The notes beneath the pieces are model-generated. The model saw only the letters and a list, made by a program, of their open reading frames with translations. It searched no databases and was not told where the DNA came from. The translations under genes and the position numbers were made by a program. Positions 1 through 7,097 of a stretch of 9,540 nt of DNA are shown here, piece after piece. Source of the DNA: VBAS01 sp035292525 (GTDB lineage: Bacteria > Bacteroidota > Bacteroidia > Chitinophagales > Chitinophagaceae); the NCBI GenBank assembly GCA_035292525.1, contig DATDPZ010000142.1, positions 1 to 9,540 on the forward strand, in the 5' to 3' direction. Position 1 is the stretch's first letter. Every line of letters begins with the position of its first letter.

Positions 1-70
1 AAAACAATCCATGAATTGAAGAACAGTACAGTAGTAATAAATGATCAGACAAAACCGATATAACAGATAT

Positions 71-1282
71 TTATTTCAGTTTACCCAATGCCAGTTTAAT
101 TCTCTCCATCGCTGTTTCAATTTTTTCCATACTATTTGCAAAAGAAATCCGTATGCAGTTGGGTTCACCAAATGCACGGCCGGTAACAGTAGAAACATGG
201 GCTTTATTCAATAAATACATACACAAATCATCGGCATCTTTGATGAGATCTTCACCATCCGTTTTTCCGAAGAAAAAACGCACATCCGGGAAAATATAAA
301 AGGCGCCATCCGGTTCGGCTCCATGTGTGCCGGGAATATTTTTTAATAATTGCAGAATTCTCTCCCTTCTTCTTCCAAACTCTTTTGCCATTTCTTTAGT
401 TGCCGCAAGGTCTGATGTCAATGCTGTGATGGCAGCCCGTTGGGTAACAGCGTTGGCGCCACTGGTAAACTGCCCCTGTATTTTTTCACATGCTTTTGCC
501 ACTGTTGATTCTGCGGCCAGGTATCCCAGCCGGTACCCGGTCATAGCAAATCCTTTACTCAATCCATTAATAATAATTACACGATCCTTTATGCTTTCTA
601 TGCTGGCAACACTTTCATGTGCACCAGTAAAATTTATATACTCATAGATTTCATCGGAAATGATAAAAATCTCCGGATGCTTTTCAAAAACTACGGCCAG
701 CTCCTCTAATTCTTTTTTTGTATACACCGTGCCGCTTGGATTACAAGGCGAAGAAAATAAAAATACTTTTGATTTTTCCGTGATGGAAGTTTCCAGTTGT
801 TGGGGAGTAATCTTAAATTTATTTTCCATAGCCGTTCTTACAAGCACCGGAATACCACCTGCTATTTTTACAAGTTCAGAATAACTAACCCAGAATGGAG
901 TAGGAATGATTACTTCATCTCCTTCATCTACCAGGGCAAGTATGGCATTGGCCAAACTTTGTTTGGCACCTGTAGAAACAACAATGTTCTCCGGTTTATA
1001 ATCAAGGTCATTGTCTCTTTTAAATTTCCGGCAAATGGCTTCCCGCAGATCAGGAAAACCTGCTACCGGCGGATAGTGACTCCAGTTTTCATCAATTGCT
1101 TTTTTAGCCGCCTCTTTAATATGACCGGGTGTATCAAAATCAGGTTCACCCAAACTAAGATCGATGATGTCAATTCCTTTGGCCCTGAGTTCACGGCCCA
1201 GCCTGGCCATCTTTAATGTTTCTGGTTCGGCAAAACGATCTAATAAAGAGGAAAGTTGAACGGATTCTGCTGTTGCTTGCAT
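71..1282 (-). CDS. Aspartate aminotransferase-type class I/II PLP-dependent aminotransferase
   Basis: This 403-residue protein is full length for a fold-type I aminotransferase. It should move the amino group between an amino acid, probably aspartate, and 2-oxoglutarate in the cytoplasm. Visible motifs are the GEPDFDTP segment near residue 45, the STGAKQSL phosphate-binding loop near 103, Trp132 in PFWVSY, Asn181 in SPCNPSG, Asp210 and Tyr213 in SDEIYEY, the PLP-binding Lys243 in SKGFAMTGYRLGY, and Arg378 in CIRISFA, the usual carboxylate-binding arginine. The sequence resembles the thermophile/plant-plastid aspartate aminotransferase group (type I-beta/gamma), some members of which also transaminate prephenate; substrate cannot be fixed from sequence alone. 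The ATG at 1282 is preferred because a -7 box lies 32 bp upstream and the conserved N-terminal segment (LSSLLDRFAEPETLKMA) begins about ten residues in. It sits 63 bp downstream of the serine hydrolase gene on the same strand but seems to have its own promoter. Confidence 0.93.
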   Translation of the reverse strand: MQATAESVQLSSLLDRFAEPETLKMARLGRELRAKGIDIIDLSLGEPDFDTPGHIKEAAKKAIDENWSHYPPVAGFPDLREAICRKFKRDNDLDYKPENIVVSTGAKQSLANAILALVDEGDEVIIPTPFWVSYSELVKIAGGIPVLVRTAMENKFKITPQQLETSITEKSKVFLFSSPCNPSGTVYTKKELEELAVVFEKHPEIFIISDEIYEYINFTGAHESVASIESIKDRVIIINGLSKGFAMTGYRLGYLAAESTVAKACEKIQGQFTSGANAVTQRAAITALTSDLAATKEMAKEFGRRRERILQLLKNIPGTHGAEPDGAFYIFPDVRFFFGKTDGEDLIKDADDLCMYLLNKAHVSTVTGRAFGEPNCIRISFANSMEKIETAMERIKLALGKLK

Positions 1283-1313
1283 TTCAGATTTATATTTTTT
1301 GTGACCGGATTTG

Positions 1314-1321
1314 CAAAAGTA
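1314..1321 (-). promoter_or_regulatory. Bacteroidota -7 promoter box for the aminotransferase gene
   Basis: Read on the minus strand this is TACTTTTG, a full match to the Bacteroidota sigma-A -7 consensus TAnnTTTG, followed by the common CAAA-type context. Its 3' end lies 31 bases before the ATG, so a start of transcription near 1307 would give a leader of about 25 nt. I see no clean -33 TTG at the ideal spacing. The site implies the aminotransferase can be transcribed independently of the upstream serine hydrolase gene. Confidence 0.55.
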
Positions 1322-1345
1322 CTTATTAAAAAGACTAACACATGT

Positions 1346-2665
1346 TTACCTGATGTAATCAAAAATAAATTCTGATAGATCTGGTTTCTGCTTCTTATCT
1401 CTTTTTAATTCCTGCTGGTAGATTACCTGTCCAAGATGTTTCATAAAAGGAAATCCAATAGAGTCGTATTCATATTTATTATCATTAAAAATACCATCAC
1501 TGTTGCAATGAATGATTGCACTCAGCATAAATTCAACTCCGTTTTTAAAATCTACTATATAGGCTGCATCTATAAGAAATCCGTAAGCATCACCCACTTT
1601 ATTAAAAATTCTTACCCCGGGAATGGTTGCAGATTTTTCAGCGCCATACAGTAAAAACTTTACATAATTATCCCAATAATTGACTGAATCGTATGCAGGG
1701 AATGCTGACTCTGCCGGCATCATGGACATATATTTTCTAAGTAATAAATAATCATCCTCTTTCAGGTTGAATCGCTGATCAGCAGCAACCGATTCAGGAA
1801 AAATCACACTCCTTAAAATACCGTGCAGGCTTTTTAAAGTCAGCTGGTTTTTTAAAGAAAAATCAAACGGGTCATTAATCAATTGTCCTAGCCGGTAAAA
1901 CCCTTTCCCCATCCTGTATTTAGATTGTTGAGCACCTCTGTCTGAATATTTCAGTTTACTTATCTCAACAGGTTTTGCATAAATAAGCTGACCGCTGGTA
2001 TCGTAAAAATTAACTGCATTTGTAAACCGGTTTTGTTCTTCTGTTAAACTGATCTCTAAACGATGAATAATCTGTGCATCGGTATATCCCATTTTGTGTA
2101 AAGAATTATTTATATACTCCTGGCCTAAAAATTCATACAGCCTGTTGAACGCATCATTATCGCTGACCAATAAAATTTTCCTGATGTAATGGGCAATACC
2201 GGGCCTGCCATCAGCAGCTGTGGGATCATTGTACACCAGCGAATGTGCAATTTCACTTTCTTCCGTATTCATTGAAGTATTTTTATCCAGGCCCGGAATA
2301 TTTAATTCATTCAAACGTTGAAGTGCAAGGATGGCTACCGGTAATTTTACCGTGGAAGCAGGATAGAAATATTCGTTTTCATTAACATTAAAATAATGAT
2401 CGGTAAATTTTACCGTATTCTTTTCGCCCCTTTCTATCCGGGTAAAAATGATCTGTACCCTGTGTTCAGGGTTCTGCAACACACTGTTGAAATAAACGGG
2501 ATACTGATCCAGTATGTTTTTTAATTCAATACTGTTTTCAATCGTAGTGGTCTGCTTCGATTTTGAATTGGTTCCCTGCATTTTTAATCCTCCTGATTTT
2601 TGAATTGGTTTGCAGGCAGCCAACAGAAGACTGGTTAAAATTAATGTTCCGGCAAAATATTTCAT
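1346..2665 (-). CDS. Lipoprotein serine hydrolase, class A beta-lactamase-like
   Basis: The 439-residue protein starts with a lipoprotein signal peptide (MKYFAGTLILTSLLLAAC); the lipobox LAAC puts the lipidated cysteine at 18. No acidic surface-export signal follows the cysteine, so a periplasmic location is inferred. The catalytic fold shows Ser104-Thr-Val-Lys107 in YPASTVKLP (SxxK nucleophile), Ser168-Asp-Asn170 (SDN loop) and Lys356-Val-Gly358 in place of the usual KTG. This order and spacing place it in the beta-lactamase/transpeptidase-like superfamily. The omega-loop ExxLN of true class A enzymes is not seen; HRLEISLTEEQN around 201-212 occupies that position, with Glu204 as the only nearby candidate. 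A stretch of over 130 residues (about 210-345) between SDN and KVG is much longer than in a standard class A enzyme (whole protein usually near 290). It may be a peptidoglycan or other amide/ester hydrolase rather than a resistance enzyme. The family call is firm, the substrate unknown. Confidence 0.85.
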   Translation of the reverse strand: MKYFAGTLILTSLLLAACKPIQKSGGLKMQGTNSKSKQTTTIENSIELKNILDQYPVYFNSVLQNPEHRVQIIFTRIERGEKNTVKFTDHYFNVNENEYFYPASTVKLPVAILALQRLNELNIPGLDKNTSMNTEESEIAHSLVYNDPTAADGRPGIAHYIRKILLVSDNDAFNRLYEFLGQEYINNSLHKMGYTDAQIIHRLEISLTEEQNRFTNAVNFYDTSGQLIYAKPVEISKLKYSDRGAQQSKYRMGKGFYRLGQLINDPFDFSLKNQLTLKSLHGILRSVIFPESVAADQRFNLKEDDYLLLRKYMSMMPAESAFPAYDSVNYWDNYVKFLLYGAEKSATIPGVRIFNKVGDAYGFLIDAAYIVDFKNGVEFMLSAIIHCNSDGIFNDNKYEYDSIGFPFMKHLGQVIYQQELKRDKKQKPDLSEFIFDYIR

Positions 2666-2768
2666 GCCCTAAACTTAATTCATTTTAGATTATTGAACCG
2701 GCCTTAAGTTCTGAAAACCATTTGGGTTAGCGTCTATTTTTTATCAGCTTTTTTCTGTATGAAACCCC

Positions 2769-2776
2769 TATCTTTG
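2769..2776 (+). promoter_or_regulatory. Bacteroidota -7 promoter box for secDF
   Basis: TATCTTTG followed by CCGCC matches TAnnTTTG exactly and has the GC-rich tail often seen after this box in Chitinophagaceae-like genomes. No TTG -33 element is found 19-21 bp upstream; that region is T-rich instead. Transcription would begin near 2783, leaving a leader of roughly 110 nt before the preferred secDF start at 2896. Confidence 0.55.
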
Positions 2777-2785
2777 CCGCCCTTG

Positions 2786-2811
2786 ACCTCCATAGCTTTT
2801 GCGAAGGAGGT
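2786..2811 (+). promoter_or_regulatory. Hairpin at the 5' end of the secDF leader
   Basis: ACCTCC (2786-2791) pairs perfectly with GGAGGT (2806-2811). Inside the 14-nt loop a smaller GC-TTTT-GC pairing is possible. It is followed by TTCTTT and a run of eight A (2818-2825). With the promoter box ending at 2776, the hairpin would lie within a few nucleotides of the transcript 5' end. That position suits a stabilising 5' structure or a regulatory leader; the tail is not a good terminator. The function is inferred from position only. Confidence 0.35.
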
Positions 2812-2895
2812 TTCTTTAAAAAAAACCCAAAGCCGCTTGCTTAAGACCATCGTGGGAATTGGCAATTGTGGCGCAAAAAGAAAATTTTTACCAGT

Positions 2896-5800
2896 ATGCA
2901 ACTTAGAGGTTCTCTAACAGCGGTATTTGCAAGCTTGTTAATTCTTTACTCCTTATGGCAACTTTCTTTCACACTGTTTGTTCGCAAACATGAAAACAAA
3001 ATGGAAGTACAGGCCCGGGAGTATATGTCTGCAACCTATCCCGAAGCTAAAAAGTACACTGACTTTAACGACTATCCCGATTCGCTGAAAGTACTTTTCA
3101 AATCAAGATTAAAAAGATTGCTTGATAGTACAAAGGATACCAGGATCACCTGGTTTGGCCAGACTTATAGTAAAGCAAGAGAAGCAGAATTAAACCTTGG
3201 TCTTGACCTGCAAGGTGGTATTAATGTTACTATGGAAGTTGAGCTGACTGGTTTGTTACGTTCGATGAGTAACAACTCCAGGGATCCGCAATTATTAAAA
3301 GCTTTGGAAAATGCCAATAAACAAAAGGCAAACAGTGATGCAGATTTTATTTCACTTTTCTACAATGAATATAAAAGTCTTGCCGGTACCGGTAAACTGG
3401 CGGGTATATTTTCTGCTGCCAACCAGGAACAAATCCCCTTTGACGCAACCGATACAAAAGTGCTGGAAGTGATCCGAAGTGAAGCGGGACAAGCCATCAA
3501 CAGAACTTACCAGGTACTTCGCAGCCGTATTGATCAGTTTGGTGTTGCTCAACCAAATATAAATCTCGAAGAAGGCAAAGGAATTATTACAGTTGAACTA
3601 CCCGGTATAGATGATCCCGAAAGAGTAAGAAAATATTTACAGGCATCCGCCAATCTTCAATTTTGGGAAGTATATAATATTGGAGAATTGGATGAAGAAC
3701 TGGTGGCGGCCAACCAGGCTTTCAGCGATATTATGAGCGGAATTCAATCAGTTCCTGATTCTGCTAATGCAATAACCGTAAAACCAGATACCACTATAAA
3801 AACTACGGATGATAAACTCTCCACCCTTTTGGGAGGACAAACACAAACTGCCGAAAGTACAGGTAAAAACCCGACGGCTGCCATTCCTGTTAAAAGATCT
3901 CTAGGAGAGTTTATACAGTTTGTATCCCCTTTCCAGGATCCAAAATCAGGTAGAGTATCTTATCCTGCTGCTATTGGATATGTAGCAATAAAAGATACGG
4001 CACAGGTTAGAGAATATCTTAACATGGATGGTATCATCAGCAAACTTCCCGGGGATGCCCGTTTTTATTATGGCATTGCAGAAAGAAATAATGAAACAGG
4101 CAAATTGAATGATTTTGTTCCCTTATATGTCATAAAAACATATGGTGCAGATAAAGCCCCAATTGAAGGTGACGCAGTGACCAATGCCAGCCAGGATTTT
4201 GAACCCATAACCGGTAACCCGATTGTACAAATGAGTATGAACCCCAAAGGGGGCAGCGATTGGGCAACACTTACCGCTAAAAGTGCGGAGAAAAGAATTC
4301 CAATTGCAATCGTACTTGACGATATAGTTTATTCTGCACCTGTTGCTGATGAAAAAATTGAAGGGGGAAGATCCCAGATCCGGGGAAACTTCAACGTGGA
4401 AGAAGCAAAGGACCTAGCCAATATTCTGAAAGTAGGTAAATTGCCGGCACCTGCAAAAATTGTTCAGGAGCAGGTAGTAGGCCCGACTCTTGGCGCTGAT
4501 GCTATTGAAGGAGGTACAAAAGCCTTCCTGATTTCATTTATTGTCATCTTCCTGTTAATGCTGATTTATTATAATACCAGCGGATGGGTAGCGAACATTG
4601 CACTTATCCTGAATATGTTGTTTACTGTTGGGATTTTAGCAGGATTAGGTGCTACCTTAACGGCTCCCGGTATTGCAGGCCTGGTACTCACCATTGGTAT
4701 GGCTGTAGATACCAACGTAATTATTTATGAACGTATCAAAGAAGAATTAACAAGAGGTAAAAGTTACCAGCAGGCCATCAGTGATGGTTACCGGCGTTCT
4801 TATCCGCCGGTGCTGGATGCTCACATTACCACTTTACTTACGGCCATCATCCTGTTCTATTTCGGCTTAGGTCCGGTAAAAGGATTTGCGACCACGCAGA
4901 TACTGGGTCTTTTACTTTCTTTATTTTGTGGTATACTTGTCAGCCGGTGGCTCACAGACTGGTACACAAGTAAAAAACGCCACTTGAAATATTTTACTTC
5001 AGCAAGCAGAAGCGTTTTCAAACAAGCACATTTCAAATTCATTGAGTATAGAAAATATGCTTATGTATTTTCATCCATTGTACTGATTTTGGGTGTGGCT
5101 GCTGTATTTAATGGTTTCCATCAGGGAGTTGAATTCAGTGGAGGCCGTAGTTATATGGTTCATTTTGAAAATAGTAAAGCGGTTAACGTAGAACAGGTAA
5201 GAAAAGACCTGGAACTGACTTTTGGTGAAAACCCGGTAATTAAAACAATCGGCGATATCAATCAACTGGACATTACCACATCCTATCTCATAAATGAAAC
5301 AGGTGATAATGTAGACTCCCTTGTAAAAAGAAAACTTTTTGAGGGATTAAAAAATCATATCCCGGCAAATATCAGCTATGAAAATTTTGATGCAAATTAT
5401 GAGCTGGGTTCTAAAACTGTATTACCAACTATTTCAGATGACCTGAAAGCTGGCGCCAAAAAAGCTACGGTGATCGCCTTTTTACTGATTTCACTATATA
5501 TTTTTATCCGGTTCCGCGACTGGAGATATTCCATGGGAACCATAGTGGCACTATTGCATGACGTAGCCATTACACTGGCCGCTTTTTCTTTCCTTAAAAA
5601 TGTGGTTCCTTTCCCACTGGAACTGGACCAGCATTTCATAGCTGCAGTACTGACGGTAATTGGTTTCTCTATGAATGATACCGTTATTGTTTTTGACCGT
5701 ATCCGTGAATACAGCAATACACTAAAAGGTATTTCCAAAATAAATGTGATCAACAGGGCAATTAATGATACACTTAGCCGAACAATTATGACTTCGCTAA

Positions 5801-6021
5801 CTGTATTTTTAGTTATCCTCATCCTGTTCATCTTTGGAGGAGAAGTAACAAGAGGATTTGCATTTGCCATGCTGATCGGTGTAGTTACAGGCACCTATTC
5901 ATCCATTTTTGTGGCTGCGCCAATCCTTGTGGATATGGACAGGAACAAACCACTTGGAAATGCTGATGATGCTCCTGCTCAAAAAGCAACAACCGGCGTA
6001 AAAACTGTATTAGCAAAATAA
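2896..6021 (+). CDS. secDF: Fused protein translocase subunit SecDF
   Basis: SecDF works with SecYEG in the inner membrane and uses the proton gradient to pull exported proteins into the periplasm. From ATG 2896 the fusion has 1041 residues, normal for Bacteroidota. The SecD half has a first membrane span (about 8-28), LGLDLQGG (101-108), the periplasmic P1 region with RSRIDQFGVAQP and ITVELPGIDDPERVRKYL, and a membrane block from about 541 to 690 with GMAVDTNVIIYERIKEE; Asp605 there is the conserved intramembrane acid. A low-complexity Ser/Thr/Pro-rich insert lies near 285-330. The SecF half follows with a span at about 721-738, GVEFSGG (744-750), VIGFSMNDTVIVFDRIRE (Asp928) and TLSRTIMTS. 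An in-frame TTG at 2866 would add MWRKKKIFTS. I prefer ATG 2896 because SecD homologues of this phylum typically begin with MQ-x-(K/R)-G directly before the first span. It is transcribed alone, with its own promoter and terminator. Confidence 0.95.
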   Translation: MQLRGSLTAVFASLLILYSLWQLSFTLFVRKHENKMEVQAREYMSATYPEAKKYTDFNDYPDSLKVLFKSRLKRLLDSTKDTRITWFGQTYSKAREAELNLGLDLQGGINVTMEVELTGLLRSMSNNSRDPQLLKALENANKQKANSDADFISLFYNEYKSLAGTGKLAGIFSAANQEQIPFDATDTKVLEVIRSEAGQAINRTYQVLRSRIDQFGVAQPNINLEEGKGIITVELPGIDDPERVRKYLQASANLQFWEVYNIGELDEELVAANQAFSDIMSGIQSVPDSANAITVKPDTTIKTTDDKLSTLLGGQTQTAESTGKNPTAAIPVKRSLGEFIQFVSPFQDPKSGRVSYPAAIGYVAIKDTAQVREYLNMDGIISKLPGDARFYYGIAERNNETGKLNDFVPLYVIKTYGADKAPIEGDAVTNASQDFEPITGNPIVQMSMNPKGGSDWATLTAKSAEKRIPIAIVLDDIVYSAPVADEKIEGGRSQIRGNFNVEEAKDLANILKVGKLPAPAKIVQEQVVGPTLGADAIEGGTKAFLISFIVIFLLMLIYYNTSGWVANIALILNMLFTVGILAGLGATLTAPGIAGLVLTIGMAVDTNVIIYERIKEELTRGKSYQQAISDGYRRSYPPVLDAHITTLLTAIILFYFGLGPVKGFATTQILGLLLSLFCGILVSRWLTDWYTSKKRHLKYFTSASRSVFKQAHFKFIEYRKYAYVFSSIVLILGVAAVFNGFHQGVEFSGGRSYMVHFENSKAVNVEQVRKDLELTFGENPVIKTIGDINQLDITTSYLINETGDNVDSLVKRKLFEGLKNHIPANISYENFDANYELGSKTVLPTISDDLKAGAKKATVIAFLLISLYIFIRFRDWRYSMGTIVALLHDVAITLAAFSFLKNVVPFPLELDQHFIAAVLTVIGFSMNDTVIVFDRIREYSNTLKGISKINVINRAINDTLSRTIMTSLTVFLVILILFIFGGEVTRGFAFAMLIGVVTGTYSSIFVAAPILVDMDRNKPLGNADDAPAQKATTGVKTVLAK

Positions 6022-6034
6022 CATGTTCTTGTTA

Positions 6035-6067
6035 AGCAGAAAGCCTCTCATTAGGAGGCTTTCTGCT
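6035..6067. terminator. Bidirectional hairpin between secDF and the IscA-type gene
   Basis: A perfect 13-bp inverted repeat, AGCAGAAAGCCTC (6035-6047) and GAGGCTTTCTGCT (6055-6067), is separated by a 7-nt loop. It begins 13 bp after the secDF stop and lies 29 bp from the stop of the convergent gene. Neither strand has a long U tract after the stem, although the stem itself ends in an A/T-rich arm, so it is a somewhat atypical intrinsic terminator. Its placement between convergent stops makes a shared terminator the best reading. Confidence 0.8.
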
Positions 6068-6096
6068 CTATACTAATAAATTAAACATTCAATATT

Positions 6097-6441
6097 TTAT
6101 ACTGCAAAACTGGTACCGCAGCCGCAGGTGGTACTTGCATTGGGGTTTATAAAAGTAAACCCGCGGTTATTTAATCCATCCTGCCAGTCAATTTCTATTC
6201 CCAACAGATACATCTCATGAGCTTTGTCCATAATACAGCGAATACCTGCAATTTCAAAAACATTGTCCTTCTCATCCTGTGTGTCAAATCCAATCACATA
6301 AGTCATTCCGGAGCAACCGCCACCCTTGACACCAATCCTTAATAATTGACTAGTGTCAAAATCTGCTTTCTCCATCAACTTCTTTATTTCCCTGATCGCA
6401 CCATCAGTTAAAGAAACCGGTGCATTAACTATTGTTTCCAT
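6097..6441 (-). CDS. HesB/IscA-family iron-sulfur cluster assembly protein
   Basis: A-type Fe-S carrier and scaffold protein, expected in the cytoplasm, passing clusters to apo-enzymes. From the ATG at 6441 it has 114 residues, close to the 105-120 usual for the family. The three cluster-binding cysteines are all present: Cys43 in GVKGGGCSGMTY, and Cys106 and Cys108 in TTCGCGTSF near the C-terminus. The open frame continues upstream to another ATG at 6480. That start would add MFLVYIFVVKFIS, which is unlike the family, and would lie upstream of the likely -7 box at 6459-6466; 6441 is therefore chosen. Which of IscA, SufA or ErpA it corresponds to cannot be told, and no other isc or suf genes are in the window. 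It is convergent with secDF and divergent from the small membrane-protein gene. Confidence 0.92.
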   Translation of the reverse strand: METIVNAPVSLTDGAIREIKKLMEKADFDTSQLLRIGVKGGGCSGMTYVIGFDTQDEKDNVFEIAGIRCIMDKAHEMYLLGIEIDWQDGLNNRGFTFINPNASTTCGCGTSFAV

Positions 6442-6458
6442 TGAGATAAATTTAACAA

Positions 6459-6466
6459 CAAAAATA
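6459..6466 (-). promoter_or_regulatory. Bacteroidota -7 promoter box for the IscA-type gene
   Basis: On the minus strand this reads TATTTTTG, a match to TAnnTTTG, 17 bp upstream of the chosen ATG at 6441. Transcription would start near 6452 with a leader of about 10 nt. The surroundings are very AT-rich, so a chance match is possible, but the position is good and helps decide the translation start. Confidence 0.45.
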
Positions 6467-6518
6467 TAAACTAAAAACAAGCCTGATTTACTAATTCGGA
6501 AAAGAAAGCCATTGGCTG

Positions 6519-6526
6519 TATTTTTG
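6519..6526 (+). promoter_or_regulatory. Bacteroidota -7 promoter box for the 168-aa gene and mutase
   Basis: TATTTTTG followed by CGATAC matches TAnnTTTG and lies 19 bp before the ATG at 6546. It is one of a divergent pair with the box at 6459-6466, both inside the 104-bp gap. The mutase gene downstream has no box of its own that I can see, so this is the likely promoter for both genes. Confidence 0.5.
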
Positions 6527-6545
6527 CGATACTTAAAAAGAATCT

Positions 6546-7052
6546 ATGGATAACACCACTCTAAGTCTTATTTTTTCTTCTGTGGCTCTTTTAATTTCTT
6601 TTCTTACTTTTTTTATCTGGAATACAAAACGCCAGGTTGATTTAAAAGAAAAAGCTGCATTCAACACCAGGCCACTTCAGCTTCAGGCTTATGAAAGATT
6701 GGTTGTTTTAACTGAACGAATATCCTTACCCAATCTGATCAGCCGGTCTAATCAGCCAGGATTATCTGCCAGGGAAATGCAGTTATTATTATTGGAAAAT
6801 ATCAAACAGGAATGTGAATACAACAGCTCTCAACAGATTTACGTAAGTCCAGTTGCCTGGCAGGCACTTATTAACCTGAAAGAACAAAATATGCTGATCA
6901 TTAACCAGGTTGCACAAACTATGCCGGCCGATGCAAAAGGAATTGATCTCAACAGAAAAATAATGGATATCATTATTGCTCAGGATAAAAATGCTTTGCA
7001 CCATATTGTGCTCGATGCATTGAATTATGAAGCAAGGAAAATGATGAAGTAA
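6546..7052 (+). CDS. Small single-span membrane protein of unknown function
   Basis: This 168-residue protein has one N-terminal membrane span (about residues 5-26, LSLIFSSVALLISFLTFFIW) followed by basic residues (NTKRQVDLKEK), so the rest should face the cytoplasm. The soluble part looks mostly helical and carries the segment RPLQLQAYERLVVLTERIS (about 42-60). That segment reminds me of a Bacteroidota-restricted family of uncharacterised membrane-anchored proteins, possibly DUF7935; this comes from memory, not from a search. No catalytic motif is visible; the single cysteine is in KQECEYN. It has its own -7 box and lies 44 bp upstream of the mutase gene in the same direction, so co-transcription is likely, but a functional link is not shown. 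The start is supported by the promoter spacing and by the span beginning right after MDNTT. Confidence 0.8.
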   Translation: MDNTTLSLIFSSVALLISFLTFFIWNTKRQVDLKEKAAFNTRPLQLQAYERLVVLTERISLPNLISRSNQPGLSAREMQLLLLENIKQECEYNSSQQIYVSPVAWQALINLKEQNMLIINQVAQTMPADAKGIDLNRKIMDIIIAQDKNALHHIVLDALNYEARKMMK

Positions 7053-7065
7053 GTCCCGCAAAAAT

Positions 7066-7097
7066 CCTCCCTAAAGAGGGTTTAAAACTCCTAAAGA
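7066..7097 (+). repeat. Small hairpin and repeated CCTAAAGA ahead of the mutase start
   Basis: CCCT (7069-7072) pairs with AGGG (7077-7080) around AAAG, followed by TTTAAAA; an alternative CCTC/GAGG pairing (7066-7069 with 7076-7079) is also possible. The octamer CCTAAAGA occurs at 7070-7077 and again at 7090-7097, where its last A is the first base of the mutase ATG. The stem is short, so termination here is doubtful; it could be a weak attenuator or a repeat remnant. Confidence 0.3.

Noticed and set aside
1..63. A plus-strand frame open from the left edge to a TAA at 61-63, possibly the tail of a gene convergent with the aminotransferase.
   Set aside because: Twenty codons are too few to recognise, two minus-strand frames are open too, and no family motif is present. 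It remains possible.
797..1216. A 139-codon plus-strand open frame opposite the aminotransferase.
   Set aside because: It lies antisense across the conserved PLP-enzyme core; its translation is low in recognisable features.
2670..2677. TAAGTTTA on the minus strand as a promoter box for the serine hydrolase.
   Set aside because: The last base breaks TAnnTTTG and the box lies only 4 bp from the ATG, so transcription would begin at or after the start codon.
2866..2895. A TTG start that would extend SecDF by MWRKKKIFTS.
   Set aside because: ATG 2896 gives the MQ-x-(K/R)-G beginning typical of the family, and TTG starts are rare. The extension cannot be fully excluded.
2759..2917. A 52-codon open frame from ATG 2759 that overlaps the secDF start out of frame, a candidate leader peptide.
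   Set aside because: Its ATG lies upstream of the predicted -7 box, so it would not be on the transcript; its codons look like untranslated DNA, and neither a ribosome site nor an arrest-like motif is evident.
5397..5894. A 165-codon minus-strand open frame opposite the SecF half.
   Set aside because: It is the antisense shadow of strongly conserved SecF coding sequence and has no family-like motif or promoter.
6442..6480. An upstream ATG at 6480 for the IscA-type protein.
   Set aside because: It would add a hydrophobic extension foreign to the family and begins upstream of the likely promoter box at 6459-6466.
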